This document shows positions 48,190 to 56,967 of a DNA stretch of 64,000 bases, piece by piece. The notes beneath the pieces were generated by a model, which had not been told where the DNA came from, did not search any database, and worked only from the letters and a program-made list of their open reading frames with translations. Made by a program: the position numbers and the translations under genes. Every line of letters starts with the position of its first letter. The first letter of the stretch is position 1. This DNA comes from Salipiger sp. CCB-MM3 (GTDB lineage: Bacteria > Pseudomonadota > Alphaproteobacteria > Rhodobacterales > Rhodobacteraceae): assembly GCF_001687105.1 (NCBI RefSeq), contig NZ_CP014595.1:2369001-2433000 (forward strand). The letters are read 5' to 3'.

Positions 48190-48887
48190 TGTTCAAAGTC
48201 TCTATCAACGAGGTGGACGGCCTCTACTTGGAGCTATTCCGAATAGCGTTGAGCGCCGAGGATAATGAGGCCAGGGTTGAAGCTCTGCGTTACGTCAAGC
48301 ACGTGGTAGTCGCAGAGAGGTTGAAGGTCCTCGCGGAGAGCGAAGGACCTGGCTGGGCCAGTGAACCTGACAACCAGTCGCTCGTGACGTGGTCGGCTCA
48401 GACGGCGGCTGAACGAGATGACGCCATATATGAGTTTTCTCGCGTCTCCCGGACCTATGAGGATCGAAACGAACGACGCCTGAACATCGCGGAGCACGCC
48501 GGAAAACTGGTCTACCTTTCGATCCTGGAGGGAAAGCGACAGGGCGTTCAGACACCAACCGGCATTCTTCACCAAGTCACATTGGCGGGCAAGCAACACG
48601 GGATTAGGGGCGCGAAGGACAAGGACACGGTCCGCAGAAGTTGGGGGGCATACCGCGGCATCGTCCATCTCGGGATGGCGATGGATTTCTGTGCAGATCA
48701 GCCGGTCCAACCTGAAGAAGTGCTTTTCTTTGCAGAACGCATACGTCGCGTCCTCTCAGGGTCCTGTCCGAAAGGCACCTCTGAGCCCTATGTTCCGCCA
48801 GAGGCGCAAATTTCTTTTGCTTATGAATCAGGTATTTGGGGTCCCCGATTCAGAAATCGGGGACTGCCGTACTCCGTAGGAGATTGA
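48189..48887 (+). CDS. Hypothetical protein coupled to the integrase
   Basis: I do not recognise this 232-residue soluble protein. It has no signal peptide, membrane helix or clear catalytic motif. It is charged and helix-rich, with ERLKVLAESEGPGW and an IRGAKDKDTVRRSWGAYRGI stretch. The GTG start overlaps the integrase stop by one base, so it is translated from the integrase message and may be a partner of it. Confidence 0.65.
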   Translation: MFKVSINEVDGLYLELFRIALSAEDNEARVEALRYVKHVVVAERLKVLAESEGPGWASEPDNQSLVTWSAQTAAERDDAIYEFSRVSRTYEDRNERRLNIAEHAGKLVYLSILEGKRQGVQTPTGILHQVTLAGKQHGIRGAKDKDTVRRSWGAYRGIVHLGMAMDFCADQPVQPEEVLFFAERIRRVLSGSCPKGTSEPYVPPEAQISFAYESGIWGPRFRNRGLPYSVGD

Positions 48888-48929
48888 GCACCTTCCGCTG
48901 CAATTCAATGCAGCGAAAGGTATGCAATC

Positions 48930-49136
48930 TTGCCCAAACTCTTCGAAGACGATCGCAACTACCTGCTCGGCGATCCCGAGCTCGAGATCATCGGCGATCG
49001 CGAGAAACTCGCCCAGTGGCGTCACAAGATGAAAGGCCCGGCGTTCTACCGGTTGGGCCGCAAGATCATCTACCGCGGCTCCGACCTGAACGCCTGGGTC
49101 GCGGCGAACCGCGTCGATCCGTCGAAGAACGCGTAG
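48930..49136 (+). CDS. Small winged-helix/HTH_17-type DNA-binding protein
   Basis: A 68-residue protein from a TTG start with GAAAGGT upstream. The core EKLAQWRHKMKGPAFYRLGR KIIYRGSDLNAW fits the excisionase/HTH_17 pattern (helix-turn, GPxFxxLGRKxxYR, DLxAW). It precedes another HTH gene and a recombinase, so it may be a recombination directionality factor. Confidence 0.7.
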   Translation: MPKLFEDDRNYLLGDPELEIIGDREKLAQWRHKMKGPAFYRLGRKIIYRGSDLNAWVAANRVDPSKNA

Positions 49137-49145
49137 GGCCGAACG

Positions 49146-49556
49146 ATGTCGAAAAAGACGCGCGAGCCCCGCGGGGCCCTCGACCTGTTTTCCGCCGCCG
49201 GACTGTCGGATCATGCCCTTCCCGCGGTCGGCAACCTGAAGTGCGCGGCTCCGGCCGCTAAGCCCGCTCGCAAGCCCAAGAAGAAAGCCATCTCTCCCAT
49301 TTCCGTGGAGGGGGCGCAGAACGAGCGCTACTTGCGGGACTCGGCGGTGGCTCAGCGCTACGGAGTATCCCGCCAGACGGTGTGGCGCTGGGCGGCGCAG
49401 GGCGCGCTGCCGGAACCGATCAAGCTCTCGGAAGGTGTCACGCGCTGGCGCGTGTCCGACCTCCTCGCCCACGAGGCCTCTCTGCCGAAGAGCGCGAAGG
49501 CAAAGGTGGTTCGCTCGCGCCGCATGAAAACCACCAGGGAAGGGGGGCAGTCGTGA
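49146..49556 (+). CDS. AlpA-like HTH protein with N-terminal extension
   Basis: A 136-residue protein. The central DSAVAQRYGVSRQTVWRWAAQG is a clear helix-turn-helix and the rest matches AlpA/MerR-like regulators (LPEPIKLSEGVTRWRVSDLL). The first 55 residues are low-complexity and lysine/alanine-rich. Its TGA overlaps the GTG of the following recombinase (GTGA), so the two are translationally coupled. Confidence 0.75.
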   Translation: MSKKTREPRGALDLFSAAGLSDHALPAVGNLKCAAPAAKPARKPKKKAISPISVEGAQNERYLRDSAVAQRYGVSRQTVWRWAAQGALPEPIKLSEGVTRWRVSDLLAHEASLPKSAKAKVVRSRRMKTTREGGQS

Positions 49557-51166
49557 GCCGGTCCTACCGCAATATCCGACTGCACGAGGCGATGGTCTAT
49601 TCCGTCGCAGATTCTCAGTCAGTCTTTGGCGTGCACCGCAATACCATTTCGAACTGGGTCCGCGACGGTCTGAAACCCTCGGATGACTCTCTTCCGCAAC
49701 TTTTCCGGGGCGTCGAGCTCAAGCGCTTCCATGCTGAACGGGCGGCGCGCACCCGGCGCAACCTGCGGCTGGGCGAGTTCAAATGCGTCGCGTGCGGCAA
49801 CGCGATCTTCCCTGAGCTCACCACGCTCGCGCTCACGCGCCAGGAAGGTCGTGCGACGCATGCGCATGCGACGTGCTGCGACTGCGGCGCAGTTCTGCTC
49901 AAGCTACTGGGTGCGACAGAGTGCGACAAAGTCCAGGAGTGCCTCGATACCAACACGCCGCTGGCGCTCATAGACGAAAGCAAAGTGACGCCTCCGGCTG
50001 GTATTGGGAAGGATGCGGGGTCTCAGGGAGTGGAATGGTTCACTGCCAACGACCGGGTGATCTACGACTGGCAAGCTTTCGCGGGAAAATACAGCCCGAA
50101 GACCGTACAGGCGCATCTGGTCAGCATCCGGGATTTCGAGGTGTTTCTGAAAGGCGTGCACTTCAGCAAGGTGAAGCCCAAGGATGCCGGGCAATATCGC
50201 GATCGCCTGGTTCGCTTGCTGAGCCAGTCGAAAGAACAGGGCGGCCTCAGCAGCTCCACAGTTCGTCACCGGGCTTCCCACCTCAAGGCCTTTTTCGAAT
50301 GGCTTCGCGGGCAGGAAGGATACCGCCGCTTGAGCGCCAGCATCCCGGACTATTTCGCCCTGCCTCGCAGCGCTTCGACGACGCAGGCAAAGGAACGGCC
50401 CAAGGAATACCCGACGCTCGATGAGGCGTGGCGCATGGTCGATCTGATGCCGAAGAAGAGTGTCATCCAGCGCCGGGATCGCGCGATGGTAGCGTTTGCA
50501 TTCATCTCGGGTTTCCGGGCCGCTACGCTCACCGCCCTCCGCATCAAGCACGTCGACTTTGACCGCCTGTCGGTTCTGCAGGATGCGAGGGAAGTTCCCG
50601 CCAAGAACGGCAAGACCTATCGCGCCAAGTGGTTCCCGCGGACCGAAGCATTTCAGGAGGTCTTCTTGTCTTGGGTTCAGGAGCTGAAAGACTTTAAGTT
50701 CCAAACGCAGGATGCCTTGTTCCCGGACGGCAAGAATCTCGTGGCGCGTACGCTAGGCGCTGTCCCGATAGAGCCCCTGGCTTCAAGCAAGCCCTTGCAG
50801 GACGCGTTTGGCAAAGCGTCCGAGCGTATCGGCAAAGCCTATACGCCACACTCGGCGCGGCACGCGCTGAAAGCGCTGGGCGCCCAGATGTGCCGGTCAC
50901 ACGAGCAGCGTAAAGCCTGGTCGATGAACCTTGGTCATTCGGACGAGCAGATCACGGAAAAGCACTACGCGAAAATGACCCAGTCTCGCAGCAGCGAGAT
51001 CATCGAGGCCCTGAGTTCCGATCTGGTTTTCACTGAAGAGGAAAACGAGATGATCATCGACTATTATCAGCAGCGTTTCCATCGCGGCACACATGAGTAT
51101 CTTGTCGCAAAAAGCCTCGCGGAAAAGCGCGATAAGGCGCGAGGGGACTTCGATGTTCTCGAATAG
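49553..51166 (+). CDS. Second tyrosine recombinase with N-terminal HTH and zinc-ribbon
   Basis: A 537-residue protein from the GTG at 49553 with a strong Shine-Dalgarno (agggaagggg). Residues 16-43 form an HTH (VADSQSVFGVHRNTISNWVR). Cysteine pairs C78-x2-C81 and C108-x2-C111 form a zinc-ribbon-like module. A SAM-like core-binding domain spans about 170-290. The catalytic core has R (FISGFRAATLTALR), HSARH, and GHSDEQITEKHYAKM with catalytic His and Tyr. It differs from the P4-type integrase. It is the third gene of a regulator-recombinase trio, and a UUCG-type hairpin follows the stop. Confidence 0.85.
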   Translation: MSRSYRNIRLHEAMVYSVADSQSVFGVHRNTISNWVRDGLKPSDDSLPQLFRGVELKRFHAERAARTRRNLRLGEFKCVACGNAIFPELTTLALTRQEGRATHAHATCCDCGAVLLKLLGATECDKVQECLDTNTPLALIDESKVTPPAGIGKDAGSQGVEWFTANDRVIYDWQAFAGKYSPKTVQAHLVSIRDFEVFLKGVHFSKVKPKDAGQYRDRLVRLLSQSKEQGGLSSSTVRHRASHLKAFFEWLRGQEGYRRLSASIPDYFALPRSASTTQAKERPKEYPTLDEAWRMVDLMPKKSVIQRRDRAMVAFAFISGFRAATLTALRIKHVDFDRLSVLQDAREVPAKNGKTYRAKWFPRTEAFQEVFLSWVQELKDFKFQTQDALFPDGKNLVARTLGAVPIEPLASSKPLQDAFGKASERIGKAYTPHSARHALKALGAQMCRSHEQRKAWSMNLGHSDEQITEKHYAKMTQSRSSEIIEALSSDLVFTEEENEMIIDYYQQRFHRGTHEYLVAKSLAEKRDKARGDFDVLE

Positions 51167-51167
51167 T

Positions 51168-51191
51168 GCGCAGGCCGTTCGCGGCCTGCGC
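51168..51191 (+). terminator. UUCG-loop hairpin after the second recombinase
   Basis: A perfect 10-bp stem (gcgcaggccg / cggcctgcgc) closes a TTCG tetraloop, starting 2 bases after the stop codon. No T run follows, so it may act as a stability or pause hairpin instead of a full intrinsic terminator. Confidence 0.55.
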
Positions 51192-51483
51192 TCCTGCCTA
51201 GTTCCCTAGTATTCGCCACCCGGCAGGAGATTCCCAGTTAGCCTCCTGCGCGCCTCGGTTGTTTGAGCGAAGGTCCGAGAGGCATCAATGCCGGGCCTTA
51301 ATGCCGTTCGCTGCGGGTGCGGCAGGAGGTTCTGCGTATGTCGGCGATGCGCAGGGAGCGGACTTTGCCCCGCTCGGTATACGCCCCGAAAGCTGCCTTT
51401 GAAGCGGAACGCGTCGGTCGGTCTATCCGAGACCAAGGCTGACAGCGCCCCATCCCGCGCTCACCTGTCGGTCCTTGAATATG
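51192..51483. other. Gene-free stretch in the island
   Basis: About 290 bases without a credible coding region; open frames here lack ribosome sites and family features. I see nothing specific in it. Confidence 0.4.
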
Positions 51484-51714
51484 TCAGAACCTGCCGGGAT
51501 ACATTCCCATCATGCTCTGGACGTCAGCGTCACTGGAAAAAGCGTCTGGGTTACGGGACATCATTTCCCAAATGAATTCCCGCCGGGCCCGCGCGTCATC
51601 GGGCGACGTCCTCTCCACGCGGGTGCGGCGGGTGAAGCCGCGCCCGCGCTCGACGAGGCCGAGGGCCAATTGAAGCAACAGAACGGTGCGGTTGGTGGTC
51701 ACGAATGCGCTCAT
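51484..51714 (-). CDS. Possible small protein of unknown function
   Basis: An open frame of 76 residues from the ATG at 51714 with AGGAAAG and AGAGAG upstream. The C-terminus RREFIWEMMSRNPDAFSSDA DVQSMMGMYPGRF is compositionally normal protein, not a shadow: it is opposite no gene on the other strand. I do not know a family. It is divergent from the LysR gene. Confidence 0.5.
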   Translation of the reverse strand: MSAFVTTNRTVLLLQLALGLVERGRGFTRRTRVERTSPDDARARREFIWEMMSRNPDAFSSDADVQSMMGMYPGRF

Positions 51715-51809
51715 CTCTCTGGTCTTTCCTGATCCCGCTAAGATGCTCCCAAGGTAGCGAATGCGCGATTTTCCCGGTATCGACTGCCGCGATGTGCTAT
51801 TCTACAGTA

Positions 51810-52697
51810 ATGAAGAGCCAATTCAGAAACTGGTCAGAAATCAGAGTGTTTCTTGCCGTCGTGCGCGCTGGCTCCACTCTGGCGGCTTCACGCCAGCTTG
51901 GTTTAGCCCAGCCAACCGTTGCGCGCCGCATTGAGGCGCTCGAGCATGAGCTTGGTCTGACCCTCTTCGAACGAGACACGCGCGGATTCCGTCCGACAGA
52001 AATGGCGCAAGCACTCCTGCTGACAGCCGAAGAGATCGAAGCGGCGACAACCCGCTTCGTCCAGATAGCCGAAGGGCTGCGCACCACTCGTCCGATTCGG
52101 ATCACGGCCTACTCGGGCAATTTCTCGGCTAGGGTCGTGGCGATCTTCAGTGAATTCTCACTCCTCCGCCCCGATATCAGTTTCGAGTTCTTGCCCAGCG
52201 TCGAAGTCTTGGATCTTGCAGCTGGCGAAGCGGATATCGCATTGAGACTGACCAGAAGTCAGCCTGACCCCGAACTGATCTGCCGCAAGATTAGTACGGC
52301 ATGGTTTGCCTTATACGGCTCACGCTCCTACGCTGAGAAATACGGGTTGCCCGCCTCGACTGAAGATCTGCTCAACCACACGTTCGTGAGTTTTCAGCGT
52401 GAAGGTGTGTCGTCAGCGTACAATGATTGGCTCATTGGGCATGTCGCACCAGATCGCATTAGGCAAATTTATTCCGAAATAGATTTGATGCATGCTGCAA
52501 TCCGTTCTGGCAACGGCCTCGGCATCATGAACGTTAAACTTGCCGAAAGCGATGATACACTCATCCAATGCTTCGCGCCGCTGGAGGAGATGACGTCTGA
52601 GCATCTAATGCTGATCGCGCCCGTAGCGTATCGGCGCCCAGAAGTCAGGGCCTTCGCGAAGTACTTCGCGCCCCGCTATGCCTCCGTCTTCAGGTAG
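51810..52697 (+). CDS. LysR-family transcriptional regulator
   Basis: A 295-residue regulator from the ATG at 51810 (MKSQFRNWSEIRVFLAVVRA). The N-terminal HTH STLAASRQLGLAQPTVARRI EALEHELG is typical of LysR proteins. The effector domain begins near RPIRITAYSGNF. It is divergent from the 76-residue ORF at 51484-51714, which may be its target. The inducer cannot be inferred. Confidence 0.88.
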   Translation: MKSQFRNWSEIRVFLAVVRAGSTLAASRQLGLAQPTVARRIEALEHELGLTLFERDTRGFRPTEMAQALLLTAEEIEAATTRFVQIAEGLRTTRPIRITAYSGNFSARVVAIFSEFSLLRPDISFEFLPSVEVLDLAAGEADIALRLTRSQPDPELICRKISTAWFALYGSRSYAEKYGLPASTEDLLNHTFVSFQREGVSSAYNDWLIGHVAPDRIRQIYSEIDLMHAAIRSGNGLGIMNVKLAESDDTLIQCFAPLEEMTSEHLMLIAPVAYRRPEVRAFAKYFAPRYASVFR

Positions 52698-53289
52698 AGC
52701 CCCAATTGATTAAAATGGCGCATTCAGGCGGTCAATCGCGCCGATTGCATCTTCGTTTGCACGCCGGCCGTATGTGAATTTCTCCCGACTGATCGCTTTC
52801 CGCCCACACTGGCCGACCAAGCAGGTATCGACGGAGTTCTCACTTGCGCGTCCGTCCTTGAGCCGCCCGATGCTAAGCTCGCACCCGCCGCGAATGTTCG
52901 GAAGCCGCCCTTCGTGTTGGCGCCACGCATCATGCAGCGCTGTGTATGTCTAGCAACTGTCTGCTGACTTCGGTCATCCGGGTCGTGTCCAGAAAGCCGG
53001 CAGCGGCCGCTCAGCGCAGGAAGCGGACGAACAGCGCACTTCCCTAGTAGGGTAAGTGCGGCGCAGGAAGCGAACCGCTGGCGCACCACACTTATCAGGG
53101 CAGGTATGATACCCTGTTGACCAGCGATAGGGGATCAAGCAATCGGCACCATTAGCTCCTTCAGCTAATCCGGTTCCCGCGAAGATCGCTTCGCATGGAT
53201 CATCTGGTGGCGGGCTCGATCACGAACGGGAGTATTTTGCGGAGGGCCAAACCAGGTCAGACCGATGGTGCTTCGCTGGACATTTGAAC
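52698..53289. other. Gene-free stretch in the island
   Basis: About 590 bases. An open minus-strand frame (52724-53089) has cysteine-rich, shadow-like composition and no ribosome site, so I do not call it. No clear repeats or RNA genes are seen. Confidence 0.45.
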
Positions 53290-54813
53290 CTATTCAAACG
53301 GGAAACCCGTTTGCCTCAATTCTTTGCGCATTTCGTGTCTTAGCCGACTTGTGGCCCAATCACTACCCTTGTAAGGTGACCAATATAGGAACCCACTCAC
53401 CCTTAGTTTCTCCATCCCTTCTTCGGACATTTCCTTTCGAGATATTTTATGTCTTCCAAATTGCCTCATTTCGTCTACGAGACAGGAGTACTCACTCTCT
53501 AGATCACTCCCAAGTTTCGTGTCCTTACTTCCTAATGTGGGAGTATACTGGTCATCCGTAGGGAGATAGTCTATCGCTGAAATATTCGCGCGCGCCATAG
53601 AGAGACCGCGGGTGCTATTGGCGAGAAAAATGGATAAATCTGATCCAGCCATCTGAGAAATCTCCGCACCATCAATCACAGCTCCAGTAAGGTCAGCACG
53701 GAGGAAGGAGCAGTAGTTTAATAGACTTCCGTGAAACCAAGAGCCAACAAGTTTTGCGTCTCTGAAGTTAGCACATTCTAGGCGGCTAAGGGAAAAAATA
53801 GCGCCAGTGAAGTCGCCATCACAGAAGCGAGCGCCGGACAGGTCAACGCTCTGAAGGTCAAGTCGATACTTCTTGGCGTGCTCGAGAGATATACGCCTAG
53901 AAGATCTCCGAGCGATAACGTCAATAGCGGCCTGGATGTCCGTGCGGACGAAAGGAAGTTTGCTTATTTTCTCGCTCGAAACAAGGTCTTTGACCGGTGC
54001 GTTCTCTCGGATGTAGGCGGTCAAGATCTCCATAATCTGTATGTGGTCGCGCTCGCTATCTTGGGAAATTCTCTCCAATGCATAGATAGCGCCAGTCCTA
54101 ACCTCGATATTAGGCAGTGTTTCGGCAAAAACGGCCCAATCGCCAACGTCGGCGATTGCCTCATCGTCGCCAGGCTCGACCTCTCTTCCTTGCCACTCAA
54201 TGACCGTCCGCACATTTTCCCAGGTCTTAACCTTGATGTGTAAACCATCGAAAACCTCGTCTTCATCTACATCATTTCCATGAAGCCAGGTTTCGTCGCG
54301 GTATCGCTTTATTTCACGGCTGCGGGGAGGCAGCTCGAATTCGGATGGTTTTTCGACCAGATGGACGACCTCGTGAGATTTCCCGGTGTAGATCTTCACC
54401 GGGCGACCGATCTTGTTGGTGGCTCGCTCGGAACCTAAGCCGGCCACGGCCTTGTTGATCTGATCCGTGATGTGGCTCTGTTCTGCTGTGTCGGCCTGCT
54501 TCTGCGCCACTGTGGCACGCCAGACGACGAAGGGCGCGCCGAATATGGCGACGAGGACAAGCCCAACATTCCTGATCGCTTCGGCATCAGCGCCGAACTT
54601 TAGCACAATAGCTAGAGATTGGGCCAAGATAGCAGCGACACCAACCGTTGCCGAGATGATCAGGAGGGCGAGGAAAACTCCTACTAGCGCTCCGAGCCAG
54701 GGTGCCTTGGAAAAATCCGGTTGGCGCCGAAGACCTACCCACTCTAGAAACTTTGCACCACTGCCGTTCTTCAAGACCGCACCCATCCCAGAATTTTGGT
54801 GAGACACTGCCAT
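53290..54813 (-). CDS. Membrane-anchored pentapeptide-repeat protein
   Basis: The product has about 507 residues from an ATG at 54813 (start uncertain; ATG 54786 and a TTG at 54927 are alternatives, none with a clear ribosome site). Two membrane helices lie in the first part (ALLIISATVGVAAILAQSL and VGLVLVAIFGAPFVVW). After a cytosolic domain with ITDQINKAVAGLGSERATN and IYALERISQDSERDH come pentapeptide repeats of the A(D/N)LxG type (LSGARFCDGDFTGAIF, FRDAKLVGSW, ADLTGAVIDGAEIS). Similar two-helix pentapeptide proteins occur in mobile regions; their role is unknown. Lower GC than its neighbours suggests transfer. Confidence 0.75.
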   Translation of the reverse strand: MAVSHQNSGMGAVLKNGSGAKFLEWVGLRRQPDFSKAPWLGALVGVFLALLIISATVGVAAILAQSLAIVLKFGADAEAIRNVGLVLVAIFGAPFVVWRATVAQKQADTAEQSHITDQINKAVAGLGSERATNKIGRPVKIYTGKSHEVVHLVEKPSEFELPPRSREIKRYRDETWLHGNDVDEDEVFDGLHIKVKTWENVRTVIEWQGREVEPGDDEAIADVGDWAVFAETLPNIEVRTGAIYALERISQDSERDHIQIMEILTAYIRENAPVKDLVSSEKISKLPFVRTDIQAAIDVIARRSSRRISLEHAKKYRLDLQSVDLSGARFCDGDFTGAIFSLSRLECANFRDAKLVGSWFHGSLLNYCSFLRADLTGAVIDGAEISQMAGSDLSIFLANSTRGLSMARANISAIDYLPTDDQYTPTLGSKDTKLGSDLESEYSCLVDEMRQFGRHKISRKEMSEEGMEKLRVSGFLYWSPYKGSDWATSRLRHEMRKELRQTGFPFE

Positions 54814-55242
54814 GAGGTTCTGGGAATGCCAACGTATCAAAGTTATAAGCGCTCTAGTGTTCGCCGCACGACAGAAGGTTCCCAGTCTGCCTCTGGTTCG
54901 CTCTCGGTCGTACGATCTAAAGTTCAATTTTCAGCCGTTGGCTGCGAAAGCAGCATAAACCGCCCTCATGGGCGGCGAAGCGCAGCAAACTTATAGACAA
55001 CGTAGGGTCTCTGGCCGGGGGGAAAGCGCAGGCTGCCGCCGACCGGCTCGCTGCCAAGTGGATTAATGGTGAGGATTGTCGTCAATCGTCACACCAGCCC
55101 TTTGTGACATTATCTCGTAATACTAGCTCGAGGAGCATAGCCGATCACGCCTGATAAGCCAATGCAAAGAGACTTCGCCATCAGATCGCTGGAAAGGTAT
55201 GATTTATCATATTCAGAGGAAGAAAATCAATTCTCTTTCCAA
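54814..55242. other. Gene-free stretch between two minus-strand membrane-protein genes
   Basis: About 430 bases with no credible ORF. It presumably contains the promoter of the pentapeptide-repeat gene; no clear motif is visible. Confidence 0.4.
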
Positions 55243-55692
55243 TTAATTTCCACCAGTTTTCTTCACCTCACTCTTCAGTAATTCCCATTCGCGCTTTAAG
55301 ATTCCCTGACACACAGTCACGAATTTGTCGCTTGCCGCATCCTTTTCCTCTGGATTGAGTTTTCTTAGGAATTCGTACATAGCCGACTTTAGGTCGTTGA
55401 AATCAGGATCTGCGGGATTCATTAGTAATTCGACCTTTGTTCCGGCCCTGTGCCAATTCTGCCTTTCTGTATCACTCATGTTGGGCATGCCAGCGTGCGA
55501 CTGAAATACTGCCATCTCATCTCGAAGATTGTTAATCCAAGCCTGCCGCATTTCAGCAATCTTAAGTGAGTGAGATGAGCGAAGCTGCCGCTTAAAATTC
55601 CAAATCTGGACAGAAATGGTAACCCCAACCCCCAATAAGGCAACGCAAGAAACAATGAGCGGAATTGCCCATGACCAATTAGGTGATTCCAT
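55243..55692 (-). CDS. Small single-pass membrane protein, unknown
   Basis: A 149-residue protein with one N-terminal membrane helix (AIPLIVSCVALLGVGVTISV), then a cytosolic helical domain containing IAEMRQAWINNLRDEMAVFQ. I do not recognise a named family; the helix plus RQAWINxLRDE arrangement is of a type I associate with mobile elements. AT-rich composition, unlike the host genes, supports horizontal origin. No adjacent partner is tightly linked. Confidence 0.65.
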   Translation of the reverse strand: MESPNWSWAIPLIVSCVALLGVGVTISVQIWNFKRQLRSSHSLKIAEMRQAWINNLRDEMAVFQSHAGMPNMSDTERQNWHRAGTKVELLMNPADPDFNDLKSAMYEFLRKLNPEEKDAASDKFVTVCQGILKREWELLKSEVKKTGGN

Positions 55693-56046
55693 AAGGAATT
55701 AACTCCATATATATCCTGATCTCCCGGATTTACACTCAAGAAGGTCCGTAATTATTTACCCGGGGGTATTTTAATTATTAACGCCAGGCCTTGATCTTTA
55801 TGCCGGATGGAACATCAGCAGCCCTGCGGAACACTTCAACCCTCGGTATGCATCTTTGGACTCTAAGTTTTCTGTTGTCTAGGAGCGGCCGAGCTCATTG
55901 GCATCATAAGACCCTGTGCTGCGGCTTGTTTGGCCGGCCGCAAAGGGCTGGGAGCTGATAAATGCTGTCGCAGCATGAGCGCGAGCAAGTCCGGACGCTC
56001 TGGGGTCCAGGCCATTTTACCGCGTCGCTGCGGGATGCGGGATCAG

Positions 56047-56227
56047 TGTCCGACACCAAGCGTCCATCAGGTATCTTCTGTCAGGTGGCGAACACTGGAG
56101 TGTGCTCCGCGCGCTGTCCGTTGAACTCTACTTTTGCGGACATCAGGCGTTTGGCTCTGATATGTGTCCGTTTGGGTTGGTATCTTCAAACGGACGGGCC
56201 TATAAAGAGACATAAGCTATTCGGACA
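56047..56227. promoter_or_regulatory. Res-like cluster of TGTCCG inverted repeats upstream of the serine recombinase
   Basis: TGTCCG/CGGACA half-sites pair as a 28-bp site (56115-56142) and as gtccgtttg / caaacggac (56166-56174 and 56187-56195). There is a perfect palindrome gtgtccgacac at 56046-56056 and a single CGGACA at 56222. They lie within 200 bases of the recombinase start, as expected for a resolvase res site and autoregulatory operator. Confidence 0.6.
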
Positions 56228-56241
56228 TTTTGGAGCGAAAG

Positions 56242-56907
56242 ATGACGCCTACCACAAAGACAGTCCTTTATGTTCGGGTCTCGACCGCCGGGCAGACGAG
56301 CGCCCACCAGCTCACGCAGGCCCGCGCCGCAGGGTTTGATATCGAAGACGAGCACGTGATCACCGACCACGGCATCTCGGGTGTGAAGACGATCCTCAAA
56401 GAGCGAGATCAGGGGAGGCGTCTCTTCGACCTCCTCCAGGCGGGCGATACTCTTCTCGTCAGATGGGTGGACCGCCTTGGCCGCAACTATCGCGATGTGA
56501 AGCAGGTCATCGAACATTTCAATGCAAAGGGTGTGACCGTTAAAACGGTCATCAATAATATGATCTTCGAAGCCGACTACAAGCTGGCCGACCCCACCCT
56601 CAAGGCTGCGCGTGATGCCATTCTAGCCTTCATGGCCGCGCTGGCCGAAGCCGACAATAAGGCCAAGTCCGAAGCTCGGCAGGCGGGCATCGATCACGCC
56701 AAAGCGTCTCCAGAGGCCAAGCGGAAATACCGCGGCAAGCCACCCTCCTTCGATCGTGCGACTCTCGATGTTGTTCAAGCTATGCTGAGTCAAAACAAGA
56801 CGATCAGCGAGATTGCCCGCGAGGCGGGCATTTCCCGCCAAACAGTTCACCGTATCCAAGACGAACCGCAGTGGGCCGACGCAGCCCTTGTCCGGTGGGA
56901 CATGTGA
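56242..56907 (+). CDS. Serine recombinase (resolvase/invertase family)
   Basis: A 221-residue enzyme from the ATG at 56242 (GGAGCGAAAG upstream). The catalytic serine is S14 in LYVRVSTAGQ. The catalytic-domain motifs DHGISGVKTI and LLVRWVDRLGRNYRDV are present. The C-terminal HTH is SEIAREAGISRQTVHRI. It resembles Tn3-type resolvases and DNA invertases. Its likely recombination sites lie directly upstream. Whether it resolves or inverts a segment of the island cannot be decided from sequence. Confidence 0.88.
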   Translation: MTPTTKTVLYVRVSTAGQTSAHQLTQARAAGFDIEDEHVITDHGISGVKTILKERDQGRRLFDLLQAGDTLLVRWVDRLGRNYRDVKQVIEHFNAKGVTVKTVINNMIFEADYKLADPTLKAARDAILAFMAALAEADNKAKSEARQAGIDHAKASPEAKRKYRGKPPSFDRATLDVVQAMLSQNKTISEIAREAGISRQTVHRIQDEPQWADAALVRWDM

Positions 56908-56967
56908 GTTGCCTGCCTCAGCACTAGAAGCGAACTTCCCCCAGTTTAGAGCTGCGGGGGCCGGAGC

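Noticed and set aside
52724..53089. 121-residue minus-strand open frame in the island
   Set aside because: It lacks a start signal and recognisable motifs; composition looks non-coding.
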